Positions 12,123 through 23,961 of a DNA stretch of 64,000 bases are shown in pieces. Source of the stretch: Adiantum capillus-veneris (lineage: Eukaryota > Streptophyta > Polypodiopsida > Polypodiales > Pteridaceae). The position numbers were made by a program, and so were the translations under genes. The stretch covers positions 153,637,741 through 153,701,740 of the forward strand of contig CM043945.1 of the NCBI GenBank assembly GCA_014529385.2, given 5' to 3'. Position 1 is the stretch's first letter. Every line of letters starts with the position of its first letter. A model generated the notes under the pieces. That model had not been told where the DNA came from, did not search any database, and was given only the letters and a program-made list of their open reading frames with translations.

Positions 12123-13480
12123 GTTAACGTGTCACGCTTTTTGTGCTCGTTAGCATTTTAAAATTAGCACATTTTAAGAAAGTTGGGCTTTCGGTAAAAT
12201 TTTTACAACTTATATCAAAATTTGTCGGAGGTTGTACATTTGGATTCCTTGTTTCAAGAGCTTTCTATTGATATATCATATGTCATAGATCTTGGAGATG
12301 TAGCTCATGTTATTGTACTAGTTAGCATATGTCAAAATTGTGCTAGTTAGCGTAAACAGTCCACTTCAATATTTTCCACAAACGCATTAGCATCTTCATG
12401 TGGAAATCCATGAGATTTAGGAAATCTATATGCCACCTTTGTCCACCACAAAATCACTTACATGTGACGTAGATAGGGTAAGGGATATCAACGGATTGCT
12501 CCAGTACCTAATCCACCTCACACTAGATAACCTGACCCCCAATGCTTGGCTTCACAAAGTTCACAACTCTCAACAAAGGCTGCAAGGGCCAATTCAATTA
12601 CCGCCTCCATTGTTTTCCACAACTTTCACATACATAGGCAATTGTCCTAATGGAACAACAATCATATACATCATCAAATCCAAGAACTACAATACAAAAG
12701 TATGCATAGAGTTCTTTCCCTCCTCGGTGGGGGCACCAAAAATTGACAAGGAGGGATTAAAGAGTTTCACCTCTATAGCATAGCCTGCTTGCAATTGGGA
12801 AATAGATACTCACACACCCAAATGATAGAGGAGACTCACCAAAATAGGTATTTATTCACTCAAATCAAGAGGCAACTCGTGGGGATTATAAGCTCCCGCA
12901 AACTCAACAAGATGTGTGTAGAAAGTCGGTGACGATGAGGCTTGGGATCACAACATATCCAACCAAGCCAATGTGAAGGTCCTCCCAGGGGGATAAAAAG
13001 TTCAGCCGACAAATAAACATACTCATACCCTCTCACACTCAACTTGATTCCAAAATCTCTCCCATTCTTCCTTACACACTCTGCCCTAATGTGACACACA
13101 CGCCCATAGACTATGTAGGAAACACCTCTATCTTCCTTTACACCATGACCATGGAAAAAAGATCAATCATAGACCACCCAAGATGATCTCTAAGCATCAA
13201 GTTAATAAGAGAAAGGTGTAGTTCATTCTTCAAAGGTGGGAAGAAGAGAATAACACGACAAACGAGTGCGGACTGCACACACACCACACCATGAATCCTC
13301 TTGGAGCCCTCTCTCAGAGTAATGAATTCTCTATTTTTTCACTTTATCAAGCGCACCCACACCCCACCCCCCCCTTTTTTTCCACAACATGTGAGTTGAT
13401 GTGTAAAAAATTGGCCAATTTGGACGGAATTTGACCAATTTTTTACCATTCTTGAACTATTTTTTCCTATAAAAATTAGT
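12123..13480. other. Anonymous sequence, possibly the leader and LTR of the gag element
   Basis: Apart from the possible PBS there is no convincing feature. Short open frames at 12430-12783 (+) and 12860-13099 (-) lack recognisable motifs. A run of Cs and Ts lies near 13360-13385. A stretch at about 12190-12330 loosely resembles the arm of the foldback element at 23.2 kb. Confidence 0.35.
12722..12746 (-). promoter_or_regulatory. Possible primer-binding site of the 10.8-12.1 kb gag element
   Basis: Read on the minus strand this is TTGGTGCCCCCACCGAGG preceded by TTTT. It lies about 600 bp upstream of the gag start, as expected for a PBS. Its TTGGTGCCC core matches the site just inside the 5' LTR of both gypsy elements in this window. 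I could not find the paired LTR ends. Confidence 0.4.
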
Positions 13481-15890
13481 TTTTGATGGGGATTGGGAAA
13501 AACGGTTACCAAAAATCACCAACTTTGTCACAAATATTCCTAGCACTCCATTTTAGAATCCATCACTTTCTATACACGATGCACATGATCTGGAATCTAC
13601 AAGGATATAGTCGAGGTGCATGGGAGACTACACAGATCATGTTTTTGCACATGAAAGAGCATTCTCTATAGTTCCACTTGTTTCATTGAGACTCAAAAGA
13701 ATATTTACATTGTGTACATGGAATTCTAGAAAACCATGATGCCATAAACAAGGGTTCAATCCCTCTAGGGGATATGTACATAAGAATGACTTTGATCGAG
13801 CACGCTTGAGTATGTACATGACATATAAATATGCAGCTTCTAGTTGCATAAAAGAACTTGTCATGCAATTTTGGGATTGGTGGTTTGTGGCCTTAGGGAT
13901 CATGAAATACACTATGGTTAATCACAATCAAAATATGTGGAGGTTTTGGCTGGCTTTGATGGATCCATCATTGGATCTCTCAGCAAGTGAAAAAGCTTGT
14001 TTTAAAATGGCACATAAAAGAGATTTTTTTGGAGTTTCTAGGTGAGTTTTCAAAACCTTCAAGGGTGCAATGCTCACAAGCCTCCACATAGAAGATGGGA
14101 ATAATCCCACATGCAAAAACTAAGAAATGGGAAGGGAATGTAGATCCCAAGTAGGTACCCCTCCATTGGAATCACAAGAAAAAGGAGATCAAGGGGGTGC
14201 AGTGATGGCGAACCGCTCCCCTCCCTCACTTGGACGATGTTTGTGGTGATGTTGCTCTATCTTGGTAGTGCTATGGTGGTGAGTGGAATTTGTAGTAGTG
14301 TTGTGGTTGTTGGGATGCTAGATTTTGTCCTTGATGGTGTCAATCTAGGGCTAACTCACATGGTGGGGGCCCATAAGTCCGTCCCTTTGGTGTATAAGAG
14401 AAAAGAGCCCCTAACTAGTGACAAGAAAGTTGCAAAGTGGCATCACAAGCCTCCAAAGGAGATTTTTCCATGCAATATCACTAAAATAAACTTGCCCATG
14501 TGTCCAATGAGAGAGACTCCCTTACCAAAAATGTAAAAATCTCCTCTATAAGGGGCCCTTTTTTGAGCATGTAGGGGAATTTTCACTTCAGAAGGAAGGG
14601 AGATCTATCAACTCAAGTAATTTGTTCATTCTCACTCTAATGAAGCTCCTTAGCTCTTAATTCCAACTTCCATAGCCAATTAAGCTATTCTCACTCTCAA
14701 TCAAGCTCCCATAGCCTCACCTTTTCTCTATTTTTTCCATCATTATTGTGCCCCATAGCCGAATCATCATAACTCACTCTCATGTTTTCCCTCATTCAAA
14801 AAATTATCTCTCTTGAGTAAGCCATAGTTGTGAATATCTTGAATGGAATCATCCATTGCTCCATACGTTGTTTCTAGGTATCTTGGTAGACGTTGGAGAG
14901 GGGGATTGGGGAACACACCTGGAACACAAAAAGATGCCTCTCTTTCACACTGCATGATTCTGTTTGACAAATTTCTCATATGCATGTAGAGTGTCCCATA
15001 ATTAACAATCTCATTAGACATTCATCTTTGTTTCTCATCCTTTTGTTTGGACAAATTCTCATATGCATGTCGAGTGTCCGGTAATTGAAACTCTCACTAG
15101 ACACTCATCCTTTGTTTCTCCCAATCACTCACCTTGAACGAACAAGTACTTCAAGATCGATTGCTCTACTCTAAATAGATTGTATACCAAAGACACTTTT
15201 TAACCACCGGGTTTTTTTCCTTTGGTCATCCAGGTTTTATATCCTAATCTAGAAACACTCATCCCTATCTTCTTGAATATATTGAATCTACATCAACAAT
15301 AATGAAAGGGCTACCCAAATCCTTTGTCAAGGGTCAAACCGATAGTTGTAAGTCTCAACTTTCTTGTCATAGAAAATCTTATCTTCAAGGACAACCAAGG
15401 AAGGTCAAAGAATTTCATACAAAAACAATTGGCAAGAAATGAAAAATATAGCAAAAGAGCTATCCGCAACAATCAAAATGATATCACACAATGATTCAAA
15501 GTTGATGATATATTGCAGAGGACTCACATTGCAAAGGAACCAAGGGGAAAAAGCCATCATAAAGTCAGCAACCCAAGAATCTCAGTTCCCACAAAGGCAG
15601 GCAATACCAAAAGACATCTTCATGGACAAAAATAACCATCAAAAGTAAAATGTGCCACAAAATAAAAAATTGCCTTGAGAATCAAATTCCACAACACACG
15701 CATTAACTAGAACACACCATACATGCATCACTCAAGGAAGGGGGAGCGTCATCAATGACAAAGAATACAAAGCTAAAGACCATCCTCGAAGACAAAAATG
15801 ATGAAAATACTAACAATAAGATTTCACATGGTTGTATCAAGTGATGACATGAGCGAGGAAGAGGGGAATGTTGGTGGTGGATACACTTAC
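13481..15890. other. Anonymous region with short unassigned open frames
   Basis: An open frame at 13806-14045 (+) is Trp-rich (FWDWWFVALGI, NMWRFWLALM) and could be a worn coding fragment. Frames at 14237-14536 (+) and 14767-15021 (-) have no motifs I recognise. Nothing here can be assigned to a family by eye. Confidence 0.35.
14957..15120. repeat. Short tandem duplication of about 85 bp
   Basis: The text around TTTCTCATATGCATGTAGAGTGTCC, ending in an ACATTCATCTTTGTTTCTC segment, recurs once about 85 bp later with several changes. Confidence 0.6.
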
Positions 15891-15997
15891 CCGGCATCCA
15901 CTTGGACAAACACTTAGCCAGTCTTCCGCATGCTTTCTTTGCAAGCCCTTGTCCTTTCCCTGCCTTTCTTGCTATTGCCTTTGTTCTTGCCATTCCA
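15891..15997 (-). CDS. Possible internal exon with a basic MARTK tail
   Basis: On the minus strand a pyrimidine-rich acceptor (TTTTTCTCTTACAG) is followed by TGGAATGGCAAGAACAAAGG, and about 107 bp later by a near-consensus donor (CCGG then GTAAGTGT). The enclosed frame starts ATGGCA in a plant-like start context at 15993. It encodes MARTKAIARKAGKGQGLAKK and more basic residues, ending in SKWMPG at the donor. The opening recalls the histone H3 tail (MARTK, ARK) but soon departs from it, so I do not call it H3. The next exon, if any, was not found. A (GA)n tract lies just upstream on this strand, as in many plant 5' leaders. It could be a real small exon, a retroposed fragment or chance. Confidence 0.4.
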
Positions 15998-16017
15998 CTG
16001 TAAGAGAAAAATGCAAG

Positions 16018-16118
<101 letters not shown>

Positions 16119-16570
16119 TGTGGATTTGTGTCGGGGGATTTGTGTTTGAAAGGTGAGCCAGGAAGGCGTGGGGCCTCTGGTTGTGAGAGGTGTGAGAAAG
16201 AGAGTTGCAGCAGACACAATCAATGTAGACAAAGCTTAAAAATAACAGCTTGAACAAGATTCTGAAGCTTGATTACCCAAAGCAAAATACATCGGTTTAA
16301 CTATCTTAATTCAGATGATAATAGAGAAAATAGCACTTCAACTATCTCGATGATGATAATGTTGAGGTCGATGATGATGATGTTGTTATGCTTTCCCCTT
16401 TATCTTAATTGACCTACCAAGCTCACTTTGATGCTCTTGCTCTCCTTTGTTCCTCCCTTGCTGCTTCAAGGTCGAGAGAAAGAGAGGTAAGAGGGATATG
16501 ATTTATTCTGGCTTATTGAAAACCAAGTTGATGAGCTTGGGATTGAGAAAGAGATACGGCTTGGGTAATG

Positions 16571-16692
16571 GATGCTTTGATTAGAGTGGTTATGGAAGCT
16601 TGGATTAGAGTGGTCTATGGAAGCTTAGCTTAGAGTGGGCTATGGAAGCTTCGATTAGAGTGGCTATGGAATCTTGGCTTAGGATTAGAGTG
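16571..16692. repeat. Minisatellite, about 28-bp unit
   Basis: About four to five copies of a unit close to GATTAGAGTGGTCTATGGAA plus GCTTG, with small length differences. Confidence 0.8.
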
Positions 16693-18005
16693 TTCAAATC
16701 TTATGGCTTCCTCTCCTCCTGATACAGTAGAGAACAAAAATTGGAATATCTTCTAATCGTTGCAGAATTAGCCCCCGTGCATGAGATGAAAAAATGCTCA
16801 AAACACGGTCCGTTTTTACCAAAAATCTGTTTTACAAAAATTGTATAGACTAAGAATTTTTTGGCCTCCCTCATGCAGAGGTGTGAAGTCTCTCCCACAC
16901 TTTCCTTTTTACCACCATTGACCACATGTCTTGCTCTACCCAAGTTGCCTTGCATGTCTTAAGAGCCTTTTGACATGTAAAACCCTTTTCTTCAAGCATG
17001 AAGTATGTATGCTTAGCCCTTTATAACCACATAATCACTGCTCAATAAATGTGTAATCTTCAAATAGATTTTTTCTACTTCCCTTTGCTCTTTTTCCCAT
17101 TATGGAAGCGGAGCCGCACGACATCCACCCCCTGTGAACCTGCACAGCCTTCGGTCTGTGCCAGTCGGTCTTCAATCTATATCTGCTATAATCACCTTAA
17201 GCTGTTTTCCATCAAGATCAAATAACTGGTAAGTACATGTAATTAAATCATATCATCAATGGTGTAGCTCAATTATTTGTTGGTTGTCGATTGCAAATCT
17301 TTGAACTGTATATGTCGTGTCTCCAAAGCATTCAATTATGAAAAACGTGTTTAGTGAACCCCGCTAGACTCAAGTTCTCCAGTTAATGATGCACACGGCT
17401 TGACCATCAAGATTGCTTTAGGGAACCCTGTCAAGTATGCCTTACTCTATCTGCACATGGAATGGCCGTCAGCTCCTTTACTTCACATTTTGGTAACAGA
17501 ACAAACTCAAAAGATGTGAAGATACTTTATTACTTGTCCAAAGATGTTAACTGGAAGCTAGCCATATAAAATTACTAACCACAAAATTCAAAACTCTTTT
17601 CTTGATAGCATAAATCCAAAAACCAAACCTAGTGCCAAGTAACCTACTACAAGAAAATAACTAATACCTTGGAATCTGCAAGTTGTACTTCAGTAGCCCC
17701 CAGGATCAAATGGTATAGTAAGAAATCTCCCCAATAGTGGAGCAACATAATATCCACATGAGCATACATTTCCTGTATCAATCAACATTAAACATTTCTA
17801 GTGTAGATGTACTATTCTTTGATTAAATATTATGCAGCCAGAATGCATATCCACAAGTAACCATCCGTATTGAACCTTGTTTTGAAGATCCTTAGAATAT
17901 CCTGGATCAAATACCATTTAGAGGACATAGCATTCATGGGCCCCACAATATACTAGAGCATCACATGAAGCATTGTGCAACACCCACATCCCATAAACTC
18001 CTAGC
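16693..18005. other. No recognisable gene
   Basis: Mixed sequence with no long frame, LTR boundary or repeat that I can support. It ends where the truncated copia pol begins. Confidence 0.45.
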
Positions 18006-18012
18006 AACTTAA

Positions 18013-18978
18013 GCTCGAATTGATGACATGTTGATTGCAAGTGCTAACATGCAGGACATCAAAGACCTAAAAGAGGATCTGTCCAAATATTTTTCAATGA
18101 AATATTTAGGTGCTACAAAGAGGATACTTGGTATGAAAATATCAAGGGATAGGACAAAGAAGACAATAAAGCTATCTCAAGAGGATTACATCAAGAAGGT
18201 ACTAGAAAGGTTTGCAATGCAAAATGCAAAACCAGTTTCTACACCTTTGGCAGGTCACTTTAAAGTAGCGAAGGATATGTGTCCAAAGACACAAGAGGAG
18301 ATAGCCTATATGTCTAAAGTTCCATATGCTGCAGCGGTAGGTTCTCTAATGTATGCTATGGTCTAGACAAGGCCAGACATTGCACATGCAGTGGGAGTTC
18401 TAAGTAGATTCATGGACAACCAAGGTAAAGAGCATTGGCAAGCTGTGAAGTGGATACTTAGGTATCTAAAAGGGAAAACAGGCAAATGCTTTGTATTTTG
18501 GAGGAACTGATATTTTTCTTCAAGGTTATGATGATGCAGTTTTGGCAAGTGACAAAGATACTCCAAGGAGCACTAGGGGCTATGTCTTCATGGTTGGAGG
18601 CACAGTAGTAAGCTGGGCTTCAAAGCTGTAGAAAGTGGTCTCACTTTCTACCACGGAAGCAGAGTATGTAGCAATGATGGAGGCAAGCAAAGAAATTTTG
18701 TGGCTTCACAGATTCTTAGAAGAGCTTGGATTCAAACAAGACAATTGTGTCTTGTACAGTGATAGCCAAAGTGCTATCCATCTTGCAAAAAACTCAGCCT
18801 TTCATTCAAGTAAAAAGCACATTGAGGTGAGATATCACTTCATACGCACTCTTTTGGAAGAGGGATAGCTAAAGCTAGGAAAGGTGCATACAATTGAAGA
18901 TCCTGCAGACATGTTTACAAAGGTGGTCAACAAGGAGAAGTTGAGCTTTTTCTCATCTTCAATCTGCATTCAAGGATA
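18013..18978 (+). pseudogene. Ty1/copia pol remnant: end of RT plus RNase H
   Basis: The sequence enters copia reverse transcriptase at the catalytic box (DDMLIASANM), followed by LGMKISRDR, LSQEDYIKKVLERF and the VGSLMYAM motif. RNase H follows, with STTEAEYVAMMEASKE, LYSDSQSAIHLAKN, and the terminal HTIEDPADMFTK. Breaks: a TAG near 18364, a frame change near 18490, a TAG near 18631 and a TAG near 18866. Everything upstream of the RT catalytic box is missing: 5'-truncated by deletion or an old rearrangement. The end of pol is followed by a purine-rich tract and a likely LTR start at 19040. Confidence 0.88.
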
Positions 18979-19028
18979 AGAAGCCAGCATGGAAAGCAGT
19001 CATAGGTTTGGTTTGGAGGTTAGTCTCC

Positions 19029-19261
19029 AAGTGGGAGATTGTTAAGTATGGAGCCTACTTTACCCCTTGTAATTTTTTGTGGAGATGATGATGATGATAT
19101 GGAATGGGAGATAACTTCAGAATGCTCTGATATAGATGAAATAGATTATATGATTAGTGTGTTTGATGGAGATGAAGATGTATGACTTAAGATCTATAAG
19201 TTTTGCTCGTTGTGAGTATGTGAAAATATGACACATCACCATTTTACACCACAACATGTTC

Positions 19262-19262
<1 letters not shown>
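19029..19262 (+). other. Polypurine tract and probable 3' LTR start of the 18-kb copia remnant
   Basis: The purine-rich stretch AAGTGGGAGAT (19029-19039) ends directly at TGTTAAGTATGGAGCC. This is the usual copia arrangement of PPT followed by a TG-starting LTR. The far LTR end is not visible, and no second copy of this LTR lies in the window. Confidence 0.55.

Positions 19263-19263
<1 letters not shown>

Positions 19264-19326
<63 letters not shown>
19264..19326. repeat. (TC)n microsatellite, about 63 bp
   Basis: Uninterrupted CT/TC run. Confidence 0.97.
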
Positions 19327-19331
<5 letters not shown>

Positions 19332-19499
19332 ACTTTTACAATAAGAGTCATAATTATAGTTTGATACAATACAATACAATTTGTTGGATTGAGAGTACAA
19401 AAATGGCGAGCTAAGGGGATAAATGATGAATTGTGATTACAAAATCTATAGCTCTTTGCCAAAATAGCAAAGTGCTCAGCCCGAAGATTGAGTCAGCTC

Positions 19500-20119
19500 A
19501 TTGAGTAGTTCGTCTATGTTGAACGCAACATTTTGAGCCGTAGGAGGTGGGCCTAGAGGTCCTTGCTATGAAGGACCGGCATGATCTGGCAATGGTCCAT
19601 AGATTGTTGCATACTATTGCAGCTTGGCTTGGGCCTCTGATAGCTCTATCTCAACCTCAAGGATTCTGTTGTGCAAAATATGAGGTGTCTCTCCTTGGCT
19701 TGCAAGATCTTGCCCTTGGATTGCTAATGCAACGAGTGTCTTTGGTTCTCCGCGAAGCATAATTATGGGCCATTTGTATGGAGACATTGAATTATTGGTG
19801 TAACTTGCAACAACTATCTCTGCAATTTGACCATGTCCAACACCATAATTCTTGGGGCGATCTGACCAATCCATGTGTCTCCCAAGGATGTTTTGAACAT
19901 AGCATTGATGTATAAAGTAGATAGCCATTTGGTTGTTGTTTGGCTTGGACACAGCTTTTTGCACTCCTTAAGGCTAAGAGCCTTGCCTTGCAATCCAGAC
20001 TTGTCCTCTTCGATCCGTGCAATAGCTTTGAGATCTTTCTCCTGGCCATAATGCTCTCTCTCTTCTTTGTAGATGGCATGTGCTTCAGTGTGGTTAAGTT
20101 TTTCTTCCATATCTATCAA
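19500..20119 (-). pseudogene. Unrecognised protein family A, broken copy
   Basis: Two overlapping frames make up one former protein. The upstream frame begins near 20119 with a charged, probably coiled-coil start (MEEKLNHTEAHAIYKEERE and so on). The frame then changes near 19950 into NNNQMAIYFIHQCY, then SDRPKNYGVGHGQIAEI, then QGQDLASQGETPHILHNRI and a short helix (VEIELSEAQAKLQ). After a stop, the tail shows YGPLPDHAGPS. The same order of blocks occurs at 63.5-64.0 kb (NNNQVAIYFVQQCY; GLDLASQGETPAMLHARI; YGP then AGPS), so this is a repeated family. I do not know its function. It could be a gag-like or accessory protein of a mobile element, or a small host family. Confidence 0.6.
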
Positions 20120-20419
20120 TCAAGTGAACACGTCATCATGAGAGAGATTTGTCGTAAAGTTAATAGGTTATCACTTTCAAATATTCAAAGAAATAGACAT
20201 GATAACTTAACCTTGCAGAAATAAGGAGACATAATATTTATCACCATGTCATTGTTGAAAAGAGACAAGATAACTTGATCATTTATACAGCTTACAATTG
20301 CAACTAAAGAGGATAATAAACAATTCATCACTTCAATCATCAGTTGGTCGCAGACCAAAATCATTACAATGTCATAGTCCACTCTATGAGCATTGTTTAG
20401 ACATAGGGAAAGATCAAAA

Positions 20420-21358
20420 GCGTTAGGTCAGGTTAAGGGATTGTTGCGCTTGCCACTCTCAAGGTGCGTAAGTACATTGCCTAAAAATCCAAATTTGTTT
20501 TGCTCTTGTGGCACTTCCATGCTCTTCAAGAGTCGTTTACAAGTATGACACATGGAATAGATATCCATGGCTTTATTCCAGGGAAGGGGGATTAGTAGAT
20601 ATGCATTTTGGGGCAGCCCATGGAAAATCTCTCTCGCTATGCTTTCTAGTTTCTATTTGCAAGTTGCGGAGAGGAGGAAAGCATGTTGTTGTGAGGGTCT
20701 TTGTACATGGCCCCCAATCCACAATGCATGCATAGCCCCCCTTCTGTCCAAAGTGAATCATGATGTTGCGAGAGTGAAGATCATTGTGGAGATAGTCGTG
20801 CACATGTAGATACTTCAAGGTCTAAAGAAGAGCATTTATTATCTACAAAGTGCTATTTTGAAATAACTCTACTATTTATTCTGTGGTTACATAATCACAA
20901 GTGGCAGGTTGACTACCATCTAAAGTGCACTCTTTTATACAGTACTCTATATGGACGTCATTTAAAAAACGTGAAATGAGCATTGGACGCTCTACGTGGC
21001 GGACCATCGAAAGTGGATAAATAATGCCGCTATGAGTGATGTCCAAAGATGTGGCTTCATCCTTGACCTACTGATCCTTTGTAGGTCCATGCAAGTGGAT
21101 TTTGAAGATTTTTGCCGCATACAGTGGCTCATTAAATGCAGGTTTATGACACCTACACACTTCACATTTTCCCATATCCCTTCTCCCAGCTACGGAGCAT
21201 GTATGTTGAAGATTGCAGTTTCTAGGCGAAAGATGTAATACAGGGAGGAGCTGAGACTGATCAAGAGCAAGAGTGGCACTAGCAAGAGACTCTAATCTAA
21301 CCAAAGTCCTAGGCGCACTGTAGTAGCATTGGAATATTTGACTTCCACTCTCGTGCAC
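20420..21358 (-). pseudogene. Protein kinase pseudogene
   Basis: Kinase subdomains appear in order on the minus strand. A Gly-rich loop region and the ATP-binding Lys segment (EPLYAAKIFK) lie near 21130-21090. An alpha-E and catalytic-loop segment (YLHVHDYLHNDLHSRNIMIH) lies near 20810-20750. The Mg-binding motif is changed to DWG (IVDWGPC), and an APE-like WAAPKC is followed after a frame change by a MDIYSM segment near 20560. HNDLHSRN keeps the catalytic Asp and Asn with HND in place of HRD. Several stops separate the N- and C-lobes (about 20825-20890), and a frame change lies near 20580, so the copy is dead. The family is a Ser/Thr or Tyr-kinase-like group; I cannot place it further. Confidence 0.72.
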
Positions 21359-22100
21359 TTTGCTGCTCTTTCTAGCTTTCCCTTGCTCTTGAACTCAGTA
21401 TACAATTGTTGCACAAGTTGTATGTGAGTAGCTACGCCTAGCAAAGTAATGATTCATGATTTTTTAGATCCTGAAAAAACTTTGCAATCTGTCCAATAAA
21501 CTTCTTGACCATGTTTGATAATGAACTTGAATTCATTAGAGATATGTGAAAAGTAGCGGGCGTAAATGCGTGTTGAAGCTGCTCAAAGACAGACTGTGTT
21601 AAAGCCTCTGTGGACTGGTAATACTATTTCGGAGTAGAGGGGTTTAGGCGACAATGAAGCTTTGGCTTTGACATGTGATGAAAGTCACGTATTATCACTT
21701 CTAAGATGAATTTTTATTGATGTTTTTCCAGCTTCATATCCACCATATTTGCAAGATATAATTTTATAACATACATATTGTTAGAGAAGAGAGGAAATTA
21801 TCAAATTCATGTCATGTTTTCTAATCTAGATTCCATACACGATTTGACTTAGTTCATAGCAAACGATGATATATTATGATTGCAATACATACATTGTACA
21901 ATGGGGAGGAGACTACAAAAAGAGAGATATGGAGAGAGGTGAATAGGCTCAGAGTGTGAGGTACGCTCATCACAAGACTGGACCCTTTTATTTGTGTTAC
22001 ATAATACACGTAAACGATCGGAGCATGAATGTGAACAACCCAACTAGTCTAAGGTATGCTCAACAAAAGTCTTGGATGTTGTTGTATGTTGATTGATAGT
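21359..22100. other. No recognisable gene
   Basis: No supported coding pattern. A short minus frame (21849-22043) has no motif that I recognise. Confidence 0.4.
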
Positions 22101-22104
22101 TTCA

Positions 22105-22590
22105 TCAATCTAATCCCGGCTGAAGTGTGTGGAATGCACAACACAACCATCAACGGACAATTTAAAAATCTTGGATTGTGGTCAAACATCGTATATATTT
22201 ACATCCAAGACAACACCAAGTCATCTACTGACGAGTGGCGTATCTTACAAATTAGAAAGTACAAGGTGTGTCATGCTAAGATGAAGAGGTCAAGGGTATG
22301 CATCTCTCCACGCTTAGGTAGAAAAATGTATCCCTCATATTTCTATATAGTAAGAACAATGATGTAACTTAATCCAATCCCTGTTGAAGTGTGTGGAACT
22401 TCATCAACGGATAACTTAACAATCTCAGATGGAGGCCAAATATCATATGTATCTACATCCAAGACAACACCAAGTCATCTAGTGATGAACAATGATGTCT
22501 CTTTGGAGTTAAAAACACAAGAGTAACCAGTGTGTCACACGAAGATGAAGAGGTCATAAACGATACATCTCTCCACTCTCTGTTTGATGA
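22105..22590. repeat. Tandem duplication of about 265 bp
   Basis: The block beginning near 22105 (AATCC, then TGAAGTGTGTGGAA, then CATCCAAGACAACACCAAGTC, then AAGATGAAGAGGTCA) recurs beginning near 22370 in the same order, with substitutions and indels. No coding function is seen. Confidence 0.8.
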
Positions 22591-23201
22591 ACAAGACTCT
22601 TCTGTGTACGTGAAACAAACAATGATTTGAGCTTATCTAAAATTGAGCAACGTATAGGTCACTCTAGAGTGAGAGGTGTAGCATCTTGCCTACTGCAAAC
22701 CACGAGTCGACCACTAAACCCTAAAATCAACCGTGTGGTGAGAGATAGACAACTACATCACACGAGTGAGAATCTAAGTTTGTCCTAAAATCCTTCTCTG
22801 CAATGAGCCAAGTGGCTACACAACACAAGCAAAGTGACTAATTTCTACACACTTTTGAAGTCATTCGGATGGCTACACACCACAAAGTGGCATATAACCC
22901 TGCAAGCCAACTTTGTGGTGAGAGTAAAAGAACTGCACCACACAAGTTTGACACAACACACGAATTTGACACAACACACAAAAATAAGTTAGAAAAGAGC
23001 AAGACAAGTTGAAAATATTACCTCAAGCTCTGGGTGTCCCAAAATCCTTCCGAAGCTATGGTGCTACTTTTGATCAAAGCCAGCTCAATCTCTAGAACTT
23101 CTTTCGATCAAAGTCGGCGACGGTTTCTTATATAAGATATTTTTTGATCAAAAGTCTTTTGGCATATAATGGAATTTTATACGTATCTGTTTTTTGGTAC
23201 A
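22591..23201. other. Anonymous sequence with recurring CACAC/GTGTGGTGAGAG phrases
   Basis: Phrases such as GTGGTGAGAG and ACACAACACA recur irregularly. There are no genes or clear element ends. Confidence 0.4.
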
Positions 23202-23668
23202 TGCATATACATTAGGCAAAATTTGGACTCACAAAGGGGCCCTTTAAGGAGTTTGACTTTACCTCTCTCTACCAAAATGGGCGCATGGATAAATTTTTGC
23301 AAACAAACTCCAAAGTTGGCGGAGGTTTGACAGTTAGAATGTCCTCTTCAAGCTCTATCTACTGATATATAGTACGCCATGAGATTCCTCATATTTTAGA
23401 AGATTATTTTTTTTATTCACCTATGATGTGACAACTCTGTCGGAATCTAAGTGAATTAAAAAAAAAAATCTTCTAAAATATGAGGAATCTCATGGCATGG
23501 TATATATCAGTAGATAGAGCTTAAAGAGGACATTCTAACTGTCAAACCTCCACCAAATTTGGAGTTTGTTTGCAAAAATTTATCCACGCGCCCGTTTTGG
23601 TAGAGAGAGGTAAAGTCAAACTCCTTAAAGGGCCCCTTTGTGAGTCCAAATTTTGCCTAATGAATGCA
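23202..23668. mobile_element. Foldback/MITE-like element with arms of about 219 bp
   Basis: The left arm (23202-23420) and the right arm (23451-23668) are near-perfect reverse complements separated by only 30 bp. Both ends read TGCATnnACATTAGGC or close to it when read inwards. The element has no coding capacity. A clear target-site duplication was not found. A transcript through it would fold into a hairpin of more than 200 bp. Confidence 0.9.
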
Positions 23669-23961
23669 ACGCAGTTTACGAGTTCTATGGTTAATTCAGG
23701 ATAAGAACATGTTTATTTACCAACCAATCATGGGAGACATTGATTTGTATAATGCTCTATCAAGGCAAAGAACATATCCTTGTCCAAAGGACCTAGCTTG
23801 ATTGTTTGAGCGTTCATCCTTGGTGACCACGTCATCGGTTCAAATGCGTTACCAAAAAAACAAGGTGAAGACTTCATGATGGCCTCAACAGGGCACAATT
23901 TTTTGTTGTAATAAATTGAGCAATTATGAGAATACATTTTACATGTTAATTGAGAGAGCTT

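Noticed and set aside
15891-15997. A histone H3 gene
   Set aside because: Only the first residues resemble the H3 tail, and the histone fold is absent; it is kept only as a possible exon.
18005-18020. Shared breakpoint hotspot at the copia YVDD box (18.0 kb truncation and 37.46 kb insertion)
   Set aside because: The 18-kb break has no LTR or CCAG duplication next to it, so two breaks near the same motif are probably coincidence.
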